Source: Acinetobacter sp. A2
Lineage (GTDB): Bacteria; Pseudomonadota; Gammaproteobacteria; Pseudomonadales; Moraxellaceae
Length of the DNA stretch: 64,000 nucleotides
Reading direction: 5' to 3'
NCBI RefSeq assembly: GCF_012371325.1
Contig: NZ_JAAZQX010000009.1
Coordinates: forward strand, 22,059 to 86,058
Below are positions 29,635-39,095 of the stretch, in pieces. The first letter of the stretch is position 1; the number at the start of each line of letters is the position of its first letter. The translations under genes were made by a program, and so were the position numbers. Under the pieces are notes generated by a model, which saw only the letters and a list, made by a program, of their open reading frames with translations, searched no databases and had not been told where the DNA came from.

Positions 29635-31050
29635 ATGAATATTAAAAAAGTATTAAATTTTGCAATAGGTCCTATAGGTGGGGCCTTTTTTGGGTTTATA
29701 ACACTTCCTTTAACAGCTTGGTTTTTTACCGTAGAAGATATTGGTCGTATAGCATTTCTCCAAGTCATTATTGCCCTTTCAACGATGTTTTTTGGATTAG
29801 GTCTGGATCAAGCTTATGTAAGGGAATATCATGAAAGAGAAAATAAGAAAAACTTATGGATGCAAGTAACATTACCTGGTCTTGTTTTACTGCTGCTTTT
29901 TAGCTTTTTTCTTATAATTAATCCTTATTTTTTGTCAAATTATCTATTTGATGAAAAAAATGTGTGGATGAGTATATTAGTTCTTATAGCATTTATAGCA
30001 AATTACTTAACGCGCTTTTTTTCTTTGATCTTAAGAATGCAAGAAAAGGCATTTCTTTTTTCTATGAGTCAAATTTGGCCTAAACTGATTAACATTATAC
30101 TATTAATCAGTTTTGTGTTTGTTTATGAATATAAATACTTTATTCATTTGTTATGTGCGCTAGTAATTTCAAATCTTATTGCTTGTTTGATTTTTGCATG
30201 GAATACCAAGAGTGAGTGGTTCTCCATAGAGGGTCTTCACTTTAATTTTAATGAACTCAAGCCACTGCTAAAATTTGGTGCGCCATTGATTATTGGCGGC
30301 TTGGCTTTTTGGGGCTTGAATTCAATAGATCGAATATTTTTAAAAACCTATTCAACTTTTACTGAGCTTGGTATTTACTCCATAGCGACCAGTTTTGCTG
30401 CGATTGCAATTATTGTTCAAAGTATCTTTTCGACTGTTTGGGCTCCAACTGTTTATAAGTGGGTGAAAGAGAATAAAAATTTAGATAAAATTAATGATAT
30501 TAGCTGGTATTTGACTATTATAATTGTCTTTATTATCTCGCTAGTGGGTTTATTTGCAAATGTTATCGCTTTGGTTTTACCAGAGCAGTATAATGCAGTT
30601 CAATATATTGTTATGCCAGCTTTAATTGCTCCATTGTTGTATACACTTTCAGAAACAACAGTTGTGGGAATAGGGATTAGTCGGAAATCTTATTTTTCCC
30701 TTTATGCCTCTTTGGGTGCTCTTTTAGCGGCTATATTATTAAATTTTGTATTAACACCCCATTATGGGGCTTTAGGTGCAAGTATAAGTAGTAGTTTGGC
30801 ATTTCTAGTTTTTTTCGTACTTAGGACAGAGTTTTCTGTTATTGCATGGAAAAGTTTTCCGCGTAAAAAAATGTACACTATTGTATTTTTAATGATTGGT
30901 TTCGCAATTGCTAATGCTATACTTCAAGAAAAATTATTCTGGTGCTTTAAGATACTTTGGTTGATTCTTCTTATTATTTCAGGTATTTACTTATATAAAT
31001 TAATACTGAAAGGACGGGAAAATCTTAGATTTAATGGTTTGGTTAGGTAA
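29635..31050 (+). CDS. wzx: Polysaccharide repeat-unit flippase, copy 2 (Wzx/PST family)
   Basis: 471-residue polytopic membrane protein with about 12-14 hydrophobic segments. The N-terminus [34 protein letters not shown] and the central [23 protein letters not shown] are classic of the polysaccharide transporter (MOP) superfamily. It is not a recent copy of the flippase at 14783-15955: length, sequence and composition differ. It shares module 2 with the only Wzy. Two flippases may mean two glycans or leftovers of recombination between loci. The ugd gene follows almost immediately. Confidence 0.9.
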   Translation: MNIKKVLNFAIGPIGGAFFGFITLPLTAWFFTVEDIGRIAFLQVIIALSTMFFGLGLDQAYVREYHERENKKNLWMQVTLPGLVLLLLFSFFLIINPYFLSNYLFDEKNVWMSILVLIAFIANYLTRFFSLILRMQEKAFLFSMSQIWPKLINIILLISFVFVYEYKYFIHLLCALVISNLIACLIFAWNTKSEWFSIEGLHFNFNELKPLLKFGAPLIIGGLAFWGLNSIDRIFLKTYSTFTELGIYSIATSFAAIAIIVQSIFSTVWAPTVYKWVKENKNLDKINDISWYLTIIIVFIISLVGLFANVIALVLPEQYNAVQYIVMPALIAPLLYTLSETTVVGIGISRKSYFSLYASLGALLAAILLNFVLTPHYGALGASISSSLAFLVFFVLRTEFSVIAWKSFPRKKMYTIVFLMIGFAIANAILQEKLFWCFKILWLILLIISGIYLYKLILKGRENLRFNGLVR

Positions 31051-31051
31051 A

Positions 31052-32227
31052 ATGTCGAAATATAAAATTTGTGTAGTAGGCACGGGATATGTAGGTTTAT
31101 CCAATGCGGTATTATTTGCACGAGATCACTATGTCACTAGTTTGGATATTAATGCCCAGCGGGTTGAGATGATTAATCAGCGTCAATCTCCTATTGCCGA
31201 TGACTATATTGAACAAGCTTTAAGTAAACAAGAGTTAAATTTAACTGCAACTTTAAATGCTGAGGAAGCATATAAAGATGCCGATTACATTATTATTGCT
31301 ACGCCAACCAATTATGATGTGGAAACGAATTATTTCGATACATCATCGATTGAAAGTGTGATCGCTCAAATTCTACCGATCAATACTACAGCAACAATTA
31401 TCATTAAATCGACCATACCTGTGGGATATACGGTACAGTTAAAAGAAAAACTTAAAACCAATCAAATTGTATTTGCACCAGAGTTTTTACGTGAAGGAAA
31501 AGCACTTTACGATAATTTGCATCCATCTCGAATTATTGTGGGTGAAAAATCTGAACGTGGAGAAGCAATTGCTCAACTTTATTTAGATGCAACGATTGAG
31601 AAAAATGCACCAACACTTTGCATGGATTCGACTGAAGCAGAAGCGGTAAAGTTATTTTCTAATACTTATTTAGCCATGCGTGTAGCTTATTTTAATGAGC
31701 TAGATACTTACTGTGAAAAAAACAATCTAAACAGTTTGGATATTGTACAAGGTGTAAGTTTAGACCCACGAATTGGAAACCATTACAACAATCCTTCTTT
31801 TGGTTATGGTGGATACTGTTTGCCAAAAGATACCAAACAGCTTTTAGCAAATTACAAGGGTGTACCTCAAAATTTAATTCAAGCGATTATTCATTCAAAT
31901 CAAACACGTAAACAATTTATTGTTAAAGAGATTTTAAAAAAACGTCCTAATGTCGTGGGTGTGTATCGTTTAACCATGAAAGCGGGTTCAGACAACTTCC
32001 GTGATTCTGCAATTCAAGACATTATGCGTGAGTTAAAAGAATACAATGTTAATGTAATTGTATATGAGCCAACATTAAATATTGAAAATTATGAAGGATA
32101 TTCAGTTCAAAATAACTTAAATGAATTTATAAATATTTCAGATGTGATTTTAGCGAATCGTATGAATGAAGATTTAAAAGATGTTCAGTCTAAGTTATAT
32201 ACACGTGATTTGTTTGGTGAGAATTAA
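31052..32227 (+). CDS. ugd: UDP-glucose 6-dehydrogenase, canonical
   Basis: 391 residues from ATG 31052, with AGG a few bases upstream; an ATG at 31034 overlaps the flippase and is less likely. It has the complete NAD motif [22 protein letters not shown], and the catalytic-Cys segment [15 protein letters not shown] (about residue 255), plus the Lys/Asn pair in [19 protein letters not shown]. It converts UDP-glucose to UDP-glucuronate. It coexists with a divergent Ugd at 39984-41237 that lacks the Cys, so this copy may be the active glucuronate supplier. Ends five bases before the next GT gene. Confidence 0.93.
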   Translation: MSKYKICVVGTGYVGLSNAVLFARDHYVTSLDINAQRVEMINQRQSPIADDYIEQALSKQELNLTATLNAEEAYKDADYIIIATPTNYDVETNYFDTSSIESVIAQILPINTTATIIIKSTIPVGYTVQLKEKLKTNQIVFAPEFLREGKALYDNLHPSRIIVGEKSERGEAIAQLYLDATIEKNAPTLCMDSTEAEAVKLFSNTYLAMRVAYFNELDTYCEKNNLNSLDIVQGVSLDPRIGNHYNNPSFGYGGYCLPKDTKQLLANYKGVPQNLIQAIIHSNQTRKQFIVKEILKKRPNVVGVYRLTMKAGSDNFRDSAIQDIMRELKEYNVNVIVYEPTLNIENYEGYSVQNNLNEFINISDVILANRMNEDLKDVQSKLYTRDLFGEN

Positions 32228-32231
32228 ATAA

Positions 32232-33104
32232 ATGCAAAATCTACCTTTAGTAACTGTATATATTCCTACATTTAATCGAGTTGAGTTACTCAAACGTGCG
32301 GTGAAGTCTGTACAGGATCAGACTTATAAAAACTTAGAAATCATCATTGTGGATGATTGTTCGACTGATGGGACACATGAGTATTTGGAACAAATTTCTA
32401 AAGAAGATCACCGTGTTAGATATTTTTTGAAAGAAACGAACAGTGGTGCCTGTGTAAGTCGTAATATTGCAATTGAAAATGCTAAAGGTGAATTTATAAC
32501 TGGACTAGATGATGATGATTATTTTTTAGATATCAGGATTGAAAAATTTGTAAAATATTTTAATTCATGTTGTTTAAATAAAAATATAGTTTTTTTATTT
32601 GATAATCAAATTATAAAAAAAGGTGAAAGAGAATTTCAAGTTAAAAAAATAAGAGATTATTTTAAAAAAAGAAATATAACAAAGGAAGATTTAATTTTTA
32701 ATAATTATATTGGAAATCAAATTTTTATAAAAACTGAAATTATCCAAAAATTTGGAGGTTTTGATCCTAAAATGCCTATGTGGCAAGACTTAGAGTGTTG
32801 GTATAATATTTTAAAAAATACTTTAGGAGTTGCAGTCAATATATTAGAACATACTTATGTTCATGATATCTCTCATGAATATGAAAGAATTTCTAACTTT
32901 AAAATTGAAAAAGGTGTATTGGCGCATAAGAATTTTTCTGAAAAACATAATATACTGGGTGTATACAAAGATTTTTTGTATACACATTTATATACTAATG
33001 ACCCTAGGTTAATAGATGTTAGATTATTAATTTTAAAAATTAAACATCATTTTAATATTTATGATTTAAAAAAAATTTTATTTAATTTAAGTAAGTTGTT
33101 ATGA
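32232..33104 (+). CDS. Glycosyltransferase family 2
   Basis: 290-residue GT-A enzyme with VTVYIPTFNRVELLKRAVKSV, IIIVDDCSTDGTHE, NSGACVSRNIAI and the metal-binding GLDDDDYFL (about residues 90-98). The second half is AT-rich, with many Lys, Ile and Asn codons, and is less conserved. The stop overlaps the Wzy start by four bases. It should add one sugar of the repeat unit at the cytoplasmic face. Donor unknown; UDP-GlcA from the adjacent Ugd is one candidate. Confidence 0.88.
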   Translation: MQNLPLVTVYIPTFNRVELLKRAVKSVQDQTYKNLEIIIVDDCSTDGTHEYLEQISKEDHRVRYFLKETNSGACVSRNIAIENAKGEFITGLDDDDYFLDIRIEKFVKYFNSCCLNKNIVFLFDNQIIKKGEREFQVKKIRDYFKKRNITKEDLIFNNYIGNQIFIKTEIIQKFGGFDPKMPMWQDLECWYNILKNTLGVAVNILEHTYVHDISHEYERISNFKIEKGVLAHKNFSEKHNILGVYKDFLYTHLYTNDPRLIDVRLLILKIKHHFNIYDLKKILFNLSKLL

Positions 33105-34318
33105 AAATTTTTCTTAATTTTTTTATTTTTGTGATTCTCTTTATCACAGTTTTTAATATTAAAGTTTTTTTCCCACCTTATAATCTTCTTGTTATAACAG
33201 GTGGTTCTGGGTTTTTAATTTTTTTATTAAAATCTTTTAATGATAATTTGAAGATAAATAAGTTTTTACTAAATGGTAGTATTGGAATAAGTATTGCTAT
33301 GATATTTTTCTTATTTTTATCTTTTTTAATTAATCAAGTTTACGACTTCTTTTTCTTTAAAGAAATAATTTTATTTAATTTTTTTAGCTTTTTTTCTGCT
33401 TATTTAGTTGTTTTTCTTATTGAAAAGAAAATAAAAAAAGAAAATTATTTGATGAAATATATATTTTATATGTTTTCTCTAGTAGTTTCTATGCAATTAT
33501 TACTGTCATTTATTGCATATTTATCACCTGGATTTTTTAATTTTTTATTTGGGATTTTTTCTAGAGAAAATATTGATGATAAGGCGATAGGATTAAATGA
33601 AATAAGAATGGTGGGTTTAGGAGCTTCTTTTTTTGGTTCGGGGATTATCAACTGCTTTGCTTTAATTGTATTATCTTCATTTATTAGGTTTGAAAAACAA
33701 AAAAAAATAATATTGTTTTTTATTTTCTTTTTGATTTTTTTTCTTGGAATTATGAGTGCTAGAACAACGATTATAGGATTTATTATTTCATTATTTATAT
33801 TGTTCTCTAGTATTGAAGTTGTTAGTAAGTTGTTGAAATTTTCTATTTTATTATTAATTTTATTATTTTTATTTAATCCTATAATTTCTTTTGATAATGA
33901 GAGGGTTTTAAATATAATTTCTTTCGGTTTTGACTTCTTATTTGATTATGAGAACTCTCAAGCATCTAAGTCTACAGGTGAATTGGGTGAAATGTGGTCT
34001 AACATACCCGATAATAGTTTGAAAACTTGGATTTTTGGAGATGTTTATTATCGTGATGGTCTAAGTTATTATAAAGGGATAGATATTGGTTATTTGAGAA
34101 TAATTTATTCTGTGGGTATCTTAGGTTTGTTGGCGTTCTTTTATATTCACTGGTATTTAATTTCAAATATTACTTCTAAATATTTTAATTTTTTTGTAAA
34201 AATTATTTTATTTGTGATGATGATTGTTCTTAATGCTAAGGGTGTTACAAACTTTATTCCTCTACTTTCTATATTCTATATAGCGGCAAATTGGAATCGA
34301 TTTATTCTATTTAAATAG
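33101..34318 (+). CDS. wzy: O-antigen/capsule polymerase Wzy
   Basis: 405-residue, very hydrophobic protein with about 11-12 membrane segments and a large periplasmic loop at about residues 270-330 (RVLNIISFGFDF to YYKGIDIGYLRI), the usual Wzy layout. Sequence conservation is weak, as expected for Wzy, so the call rests on topology and context. It is the only polymerase candidate in the whole locus. The DNA is extremely AT-rich with long T-runs. It would join repeat units at the periplasmic face. Coupled to the preceding GT2 gene by a four-base overlap. Confidence 0.82.
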   Translation: MKIFLNFFIFVILFITVFNIKVFFPPYNLLVITGGSGFLIFLLKSFNDNLKINKFLLNGSIGISIAMIFFLFLSFLINQVYDFFFFKEIILFNFFSFFSAYLVVFLIEKKIKKENYLMKYIFYMFSLVVSMQLLLSFIAYLSPGFFNFLFGIFSRENIDDKAIGLNEIRMVGLGASFFGSGIINCFALIVLSSFIRFEKQKKIILFFIFFLIFFLGIMSARTTIIGFIISLFILFSSIEVVSKLLKFSILLLILLFLFNPIISFDNERVLNIISFGFDFLFDYENSQASKSTGELGEMWSNIPDNSLKTWIFGDVYYRDGLSYYKGIDIGYLRIIYSVGILGLLAFFYIHWYLISNITSKYFNFFVKIILFVMMIVLNAKGVTNFIPLLSIFYIAANWNRFILFK

Positions 34319-34346
34319 AATACTGAATTAAATTTTGGAAGTGAAA

Positions 34347-35123
34347 ATGAATTATGCAGATTTAACAGTTATAATCCCATGTTATAACTCTAGCCAGACA
34401 ATAATTAGATGTCTTGATTCTATAAAAAATCAAACTTTACTTCCTGAAAAAATAATAGTTGTTGATGATTGTAGCCATGATAATACATTGGATATTCTGA
34501 AAGAATATAAAAAATATAATTCTAAGTTGAATTTAGAAATATTTGAATTAAATAAAAATAGTGGTCCTTCTTTTGCGAGAAACTTAGGCGTTAAATCTGC
34601 TAGTTCCGCTTATATAGCTTTCTTAGATAGTGATGATGTTTGGGTTAGGAATAAACTTGAAATCCAATATAAGAGCATGTTGGATAATGATTTGAATTTT
34701 TCATTTCATTTATATTCTGCATTTCCAAGTATTATAGTAAAAGATTGTATCTTAAAAAAAGTAACTTTATTTGATTTAGCTAAAAGACAAATAATTTGTA
34801 CTCCGACTGTGATGGTTAAAAAAAATATTCTCAAAGATTTTAATACTGACATGCGTTTTTGTGAAGATTTTCTATGTTGGGTTATGTCAAACAATAATAA
34901 TAATTTTTATTATATTGATTCTTATTTAGCCAATGGTTTTAAGAAGCAATATGGTGAGTCTGGTTTATCTTCTAATATGCGTGAAATGCATTTGGGTGTT
35001 TTAAAAGCATTTAAAATTTTGTATTATGAAAATTATATCAATTTATGGAGCTTTATTTTGTTTTCTGCTATGGAGCATGTTAAATATCCAATTAGAATTT
35101 TACGTAGCAAGAGTGTTTTTTAA
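34347..35123 (+). CDS. Glycosyltransferase family 2
   Basis: 258 residues from ATG 34347, chosen because GGAAG lies six bases upstream; a TTG at 34335 is in frame but less likely. It has LTVIIPCYNSSQTIIRCLDSI, IIVVDDCSHDNTLDIL, NSGPSFARNLGV and the DxD-type FLDSDDVW (about residues 85-92). It is shorter than the other GT2 enzyme, ending soon after the acceptor region, and strongly AT-rich. It lies 28 bases after wzy. Probably adds a sugar to the repeat unit; specificity unknown. Confidence 0.86.
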   Translation: MNYADLTVIIPCYNSSQTIIRCLDSIKNQTLLPEKIIVVDDCSHDNTLDILKEYKKYNSKLNLEIFELNKNSGPSFARNLGVKSASSAYIAFLDSDDVWVRNKLEIQYKSMLDNDLNFSFHLYSAFPSIIVKDCILKKVTLFDLAKRQIICTPTVMVKKNILKDFNTDMRFCEDFLCWVMSNNNNNFYYIDSYLANGFKKQYGESGLSSNMREMHLGVLKAFKILYYENYINLWSFILFSAMEHVKYPIRILRSKSVF

Positions 35124-35162
35124 ATTATTTTATCGTATTCGAACTTTATTGGTAACTTTATT

Positions 35163-36266
35163 ATGAAAATTGCACATGTACAAGTTATTCCGCAATTGTC
35201 TGGTGCTCAACAAATATCTTTAGATTTATTATCTAGTCTAAATTACGAAAGTAATGATTTGTACATGATTTGTGGTGAAATAAAAGAAGTCAATTCTGAT
35301 TTTTTGGAAAAATTTAATAGTATTGGTGTTACCATTATTGAGGTTCCAAATTTAAAAAGGGAGCTTGGTAAACATGATTTTTTTGCTTTTATAGAGTTAT
35401 ATAGAATTTTTAAAAAATTTAATTTCGATATAATACATACAAATTCTACTAAGCCTGCCATATTAGCTAGAATTGCAGCACGAATGAGTGGTTGTAAAAA
35501 AATTATTCATACAGTACATGGTATTGCTTTCCATAAACATATTCCTATTCTGAAAAGGATTTTATATTACTTCGCTGAGTTGTTTTCAGTATATTTTGGC
35601 CATGAAAATATTTCAGTAAACAAGTACTATAATAAATTTTATCCTTTTGCAAAAACCAAAACTATTTACAATGGAGTTGATTTTTCGAAATTTTTAGTTG
35701 AAAAAAAAAGTAGTGAGTTAAATGGATTAAATTTTTCTTTTTTTGCTAGATTAGATGAGCAAAAAAATCCTATTGAGTTTATTGAAGCTATACATTTACT
35801 AAATTCAGAAGGTATTTTAGATATAAACAAGGATGTTATTTTTACTTTAGCTGGCGACGGCGAGCTTAAATCTGAATGCTGTGATTTGATAAAAATATAT
35901 GGTTTAGAATCAAAAATTAATGTAATTGGATGGGTCACTGATAAAAATAAATTTCTGAATACTATAGATGTAATCTGCCAACCCTCTAAATGGGAAGCTT
36001 TTGGATTAACTTTCGTCGAATCAGCGTATTTTGGTATCCCTGCAATTGCAACAAAAGTTGAAGGAATACCGGAGGTGGTTTTAGATGGAAAGACAGGGCT
36101 ATTATATGATGGAGGTGCACAAGGTTTGAAAGAATGTATGAAACAATTTGTCAATAATAGGAGTCTTGTTCATGAATTGGGGGAAATGGCACGTAAACGT
36201 GCGTTAGAAGTGTTTAGCAAACAAGATATGGTTAATAATTACCATGAAATATATTTCGAAAAATAA
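35163..36266 (+). CDS. Glycosyltransferase family 4
   Basis: 367-residue GT-B enzyme. The N-terminal region has HVQVIPQLSGAQQISLDLL and IHTNSTKPAILARIAARMSG followed by IHTVHGIAFH, the pattern of capsule GT4 transferases of the EpsD/WcaA-neighbour type. The donor half has LNFSFFARLDEQKNP, FTLAGDGELKSE and the EX7E motif WEAFGLTFVESAYFGIPA (about residues 278-295). It is the last gene of AT-rich module 2; 61 bases later the IS982-type element begins. It looks intact. Confidence 0.9.
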   Translation: MKIAHVQVIPQLSGAQQISLDLLSSLNYESNDLYMICGEIKEVNSDFLEKFNSIGVTIIEVPNLKRELGKHDFFAFIELYRIFKKFNFDIIHTNSTKPAILARIAARMSGCKKIIHTVHGIAFHKHIPILKRILYYFAELFSVYFGHENISVNKYYNKFYPFAKTKTIYNGVDFSKFLVEKKSSELNGLNFSFFARLDEQKNPIEFIEAIHLLNSEGILDINKDVIFTLAGDGELKSECCDLIKIYGLESKINVIGWVTDKNKFLNTIDVICQPSKWEAFGLTFVESAYFGIPAIATKVEGIPEVVLDGKTGLLYDGGAQGLKECMKQFVNNRSLVHELGEMARKRALEVFSKQDMVNNYHEIYFEK

Positions 36267-36775
36267 TTTCAAAATCTATTGTGCATTTAGGTAATATGTA
36301 ATCAATAAACTTAAAACTTTCTATATAACCTGAGTTCGATATAAAAAAAGAGTAGAAAAAAAGCCCTGTTTTTGTAACATATTGGTTCTCAAGACAAAAT
36401 GTTATAAAACAAGGCTTCTCAATGGATCATATTACCGAATTATTTTGTATTTTGGATGATTTCTGCAAAAAATTTAATGAATCTTTAGAGAAAGCTTTAA
36501 TTTCTAATCAAAAAACCAGGTTGAAAAAGTCAGCTTTAAGCTTGTCTGAAGCAATGACCATTGTCATTTTATTTCATCAATCCGGTTTTAGATTCTTCAA
36601 ATATTTTTATTGCCAAATGATCGTTCCATTCTGGAAATCTGCTTTTCCTAAACTGCTTAGCTACAACCGATTTATTGAAATCATGCCCCGTTGTTTGCAA
36701 GCTCTGAGTAGTTTCTTCCATCAGGTGAAAGGAAAAGATACGGGAATCAGTATCATTGACTCCACTAAATTGGTA

Positions 36776-37862
36776 GGCAGAGTAAAACTTGAAGTGCGAC
36801 ATAAACCACCTAATTAATTTAAAGGGTTTATGGAGTATATAAAATTGTCATACCATCATCTTAACTTTGAAGATCGTACTGCATTAATGCTTGAGTCAAG
36901 AAAAGAAGGCTTTTCAGCCAGAAAATTTGCTGAACTCATTAAAAGACATCCTAGTACGATCTATCGTGAACTTAAAAGAAATAGCATCAATGACGTTTAT
37001 CAAGCTCGATATGCTTCTGATAACACCTTCGCTAGACGTAGACGTGGTCACAGAAAACTCAAAATCGATTCAATCCTCTGGAAATTTATTGTTGAAGCGA
37101 TCCGTTGTTTATGGTCTCCTCAGCAAATAGCAAAGCGTTTAAAGACATTTCCTGATTTGGATCAAACAATGAATGTAAGCCATACAACGATTTATTCAAC
37201 GATACGAGCATTACCAAAGGGTGAGTTGAAAAAAGACTTATTATCCTGTCTGCGTCATGAAAATAAAAAGCGAAAAGCTAACGGTGAACCTAAAAAAGAT
37301 TCTATATTACAGGATATTAAAACTATTCATGAGCGCCCAGCCGAAGTTCAAGAAAGAAAAATACCGGGTCATTGGGAAGCTGATTTAATTAAAGGTAAAG
37401 ACAATAAAAGTTCGATAGCAACACTTATTGAACGAAATACACGGCTCTGTATCTTGGCAACATTACCTGATGCAAAGGCAGAATCAGTGCGCAAGGCTTT
37501 AACTGAAGCTCTGAAATATTTACCTGCAGAACTGCGTAAAACGTTGACCTATGACCGTGGACGCGAGCTGGCAGAACATAAAATACTTGAAGAAGATTTA
37601 GGCATAGATGTATATTTCTGTGACCCACATTCACCCTGGCAAAAAGGCACATGCGAAAATATGAATGGTTTAATTAGGCAATATTTACCTAAAGGGATTG
37701 ATTTAAATCAGGCAGATCAGCATTATTTAAATCAAGTTGCCATGTCACTGAATACTCGTCCTAGAAAAGCGTTAGATTGGCTTACACCATTAGAGAAATT
37801 TGCTCAGCTTGTTGATTATCATAAGACTTTTCAAACTGTCGCACCTCATGTTTGAATTCGCC
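36776..37862 (+). mobile_element. IS30-family insertion sequence, ISAba125-like
   Basis: 1,087-base element with imperfect terminal inverted repeats (20 of 26 match, GGCAGAGTAAAACTTGAAG at the left, ending GAATTCGCC at the right) and a 3-base target duplication GTA (36773-36775 and 37863-37865). The size equals that I recall for ISAba125, an IS30 element widespread in Acinetobacter; naming it needs a sequence comparison. It carries one intact transposase and sits inside the IS982 transposase gene. Confidence 0.9.
36830..37855 (+). CDS. IS30-family transposase
   Basis: 341-residue DDE transposase. The N-terminal helix-turn-helix is SYHHLNFEDRTALMLE and FSARKFAELIKRHPSTIYREL. The catalytic triad is seen in GHWEADLIKG (first Asp, about residue 190), TYDRGRELAEH (second Asp) and WQKGTCENMNGLIRQYLPKG (Glu, about 285). 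Length is normal for IS30 and there is no internal stop, so it should be functional. Some relatives start at the later Ser-Tyr-His-His segment. Outward transcription from this element could reach itrA and galU; that is speculation. Confidence 0.95.
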   Translation: MEYIKLSYHHLNFEDRTALMLESRKEGFSARKFAELIKRHPSTIYRELKRNSINDVYQARYASDNTFARRRRGHRKLKIDSILWKFIVEAIRCLWSPQQIAKRLKTFPDLDQTMNVSHTTIYSTIRALPKGELKKDLLSCLRHENKKRKANGEPKKDSILQDIKTIHERPAEVQERKIPGHWEADLIKGKDNKSSIATLIERNTRLCILATLPDAKAESVRKALTEALKYLPAELRKTLTYDRGRELAEHKILEEDLGIDVYFCDPHSPWQKGTCENMNGLIRQYLPKGIDLNQADQHYLNQVAMSLNTRPRKALDWLTPLEKFAQLVDYHKTFQTVAPHV

Positions 37863-38447
37863 GTAGTTTGCCATAATCTTCGGATTAAAAGGCATCGTGT
37901 ATTTAAAGGCTTGGCCGGTCGTGGAAAAAGTAGTACGGGTTGGTTTTATGGTTTTAAATTACATCTCGTTATCAATAATTTAGGTGAAATTATTAATCTC
38001 AAGCTGACATCGGGAAATGTTCATGATGTTGCTATATTAGAATCTTTAACTCAAGAATTAAAAGGGATCCTACTCGGAGACAAAGGCTATTTGAGCAAAG
38101 CAAAAGCCGAAGCTTTAGCAGCAAGAGGACTGAAAATATTGACCCCATCACGTCGGAATATGAAAAATAAACCCATCCAAACTGAAGAAGAAAAACAATT
38201 ACTTTGCAGAAGAGGATTGATCGAAACAGTGAATGATCAATTAAAAAATTTACATCAACTTGAACATTCACGTCATCGTTCGGTAAATAACTTCATGGTG
38301 AATATCATGGCTGCTGTAGTGGCTTATTGTTTGAACCCCAATAAGCCAACTTTCCAAAATATGCTAAAAGGTTAAGTGGATTTCATCGAACTCAGGTTAT
38401 ATACTATGCACAGTATTAACTTATTTTGAAAAAAAGTGGTTGAAACA

Positions 38448-39071
38448 ATGATTAAGAGAATTTTAGATTTTTTGATTGCATGTATTGCCTTATTTTTTTT
38501 ATTACCAGTTTTCATTTTAGTAGCCTTTAAAGTTAAAAAAAATTTGGGCTCACCAGTACTTTTTCTACAAGAGCGTCCGGGAAAGAATGGTAAAATTTTT
38601 AAAATGATTAAGTTCCGTTCTATGAAAGATGCATTTGATAAAGAAGGAAATCCTTTGCCAGATGATCAACGAATTACACCATTCGGACATAAATTACGCG
38701 CAACAACATTAGATGAAATGCCACAACTATTCAATGTGCTAAAAGGTGACATGAGTATTGTTGGACCTCGTCCACAAATGAAAGATTTTCTGGAACACTA
38801 TACTCCTGAGCAAATGCGACGTCATGAAGTCAAGCCTGGGATGACAGGGCTTGCTCAAGTCAGTGGTCGTAATAATCTTTCATGGGAAGAAAAATTTGAA
38901 CTTGATGTGCAATATGTGGAAACTCAATCTATTTGGCTGGATTTTAAAATTATGTTTAAAACGGTTAAGGTAATGCTCACTAAAGAAGGTATTAATGCAC
39001 CAGATCGAGAGGTTGGGGCTGTACGTTTTTCAAGTCAAAATGATTCTCAGTCTGAATCAATCCGTAAATAA
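38448..39071 (+). CDS. itrA: Initiating sugar-phosphate transferase, ItrA type
   Basis: 207 residues from ATG 38448; a GTG at 38436 is in frame. Same PglC-like form as the gene at 21321: one N-terminal membrane helix, ERPGKNGKIFKMIKFRSMKDAF, the DE pair in TLDEMPQL, and FNVLKGDMSIVGPRPQM. It has an extra Ser-rich C-terminal tail. Its place directly before galU is where itrA lies in Acinetobacter K loci. It would start repeat-unit synthesis on undecaprenyl phosphate, often with GalNAc-1-P or GlcNAc-1-P in this group. Having it together with the 21321 gene gives two initiators in one locus. Confidence 0.88.
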   Translation: MIKRILDFLIACIALFFLLPVFILVAFKVKKNLGSPVLFLQERPGKNGKIFKMIKFRSMKDAFDKEGNPLPDDQRITPFGHKLRATTLDEMPQLFNVLKGDMSIVGPRPQMKDFLEHYTPEQMRRHEVKPGMTGLAQVSGRNNLSWEEKFELDVQYVETQSIWLDFKIMFKTVKVMLTKEGINAPDREVGAVRFSSQNDSQSESIRK

Positions 39072-39095
39072 TTTATTTTTATCACAATGAATCAT

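Larger units (their letters stand above)
36422..38375 (+). pseudogene. IS982-family transposase interrupted by IS30 insertion
   Basis: The N-terminal part (36422-36775, MDHITELFCILDD..., up to IIDSTKL) and the C-terminal part (37866-38375, VCHNLRIKRHRVFKGL... to NPNKPTFQNMLKG) join in frame if the insert and one GTA copy are removed, giving 287 residues, full length for IS982. The catalytic Asp in the IDSTKL region, GDKGYLSK and the ETVNDQLKNLH Glu remain. The insertion thus falls right after the first catalytic block. No other lesion is visible, so the interruption seems recent. Confidence 0.9.
36328..38397 (+). mobile_element. IS982-family element split by an IS30-family element
   Basis: Outer element bounded by inverted repeats ACCTGAGTTCGAT (36328-36340) and ATCGAACTCAGGT (38385-38397), flanked by TATATA on both sides (36322-36327 and 38398-38403) as a target duplication. 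Removing the inner IS30 insert and its 3-base duplication leaves 980 bases, right for an IS982 element. It separates the AT-rich module 2 from the conserved itrA-galU tail. The transposase is interrupted, so the outer element cannot move by itself now. Confidence 0.9.

Noticed and set aside
33101..34318. Considered whether this could be a third flippase or an O-acetyltransferase
   Set aside because: It lacks the even Wzx helix pattern and the acyltransferase-3 motifs. The large periplasmic loop and position favour Wzy.
35666..36154. 162-codon minus-strand frame opposite a GT4 gene
   Set aside because: It mirrors the donor domain of the GT4 gene at 35163-36266 and has shadow-like Ser/Pro/Phe composition.
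37800..38375. 191-codon frame read as a separate transposase
   Set aside because: Its first part is out-of-frame IS30 sequence. Only the part from 37866 is real, and it is the C-terminal half of the split IS982 transposase.
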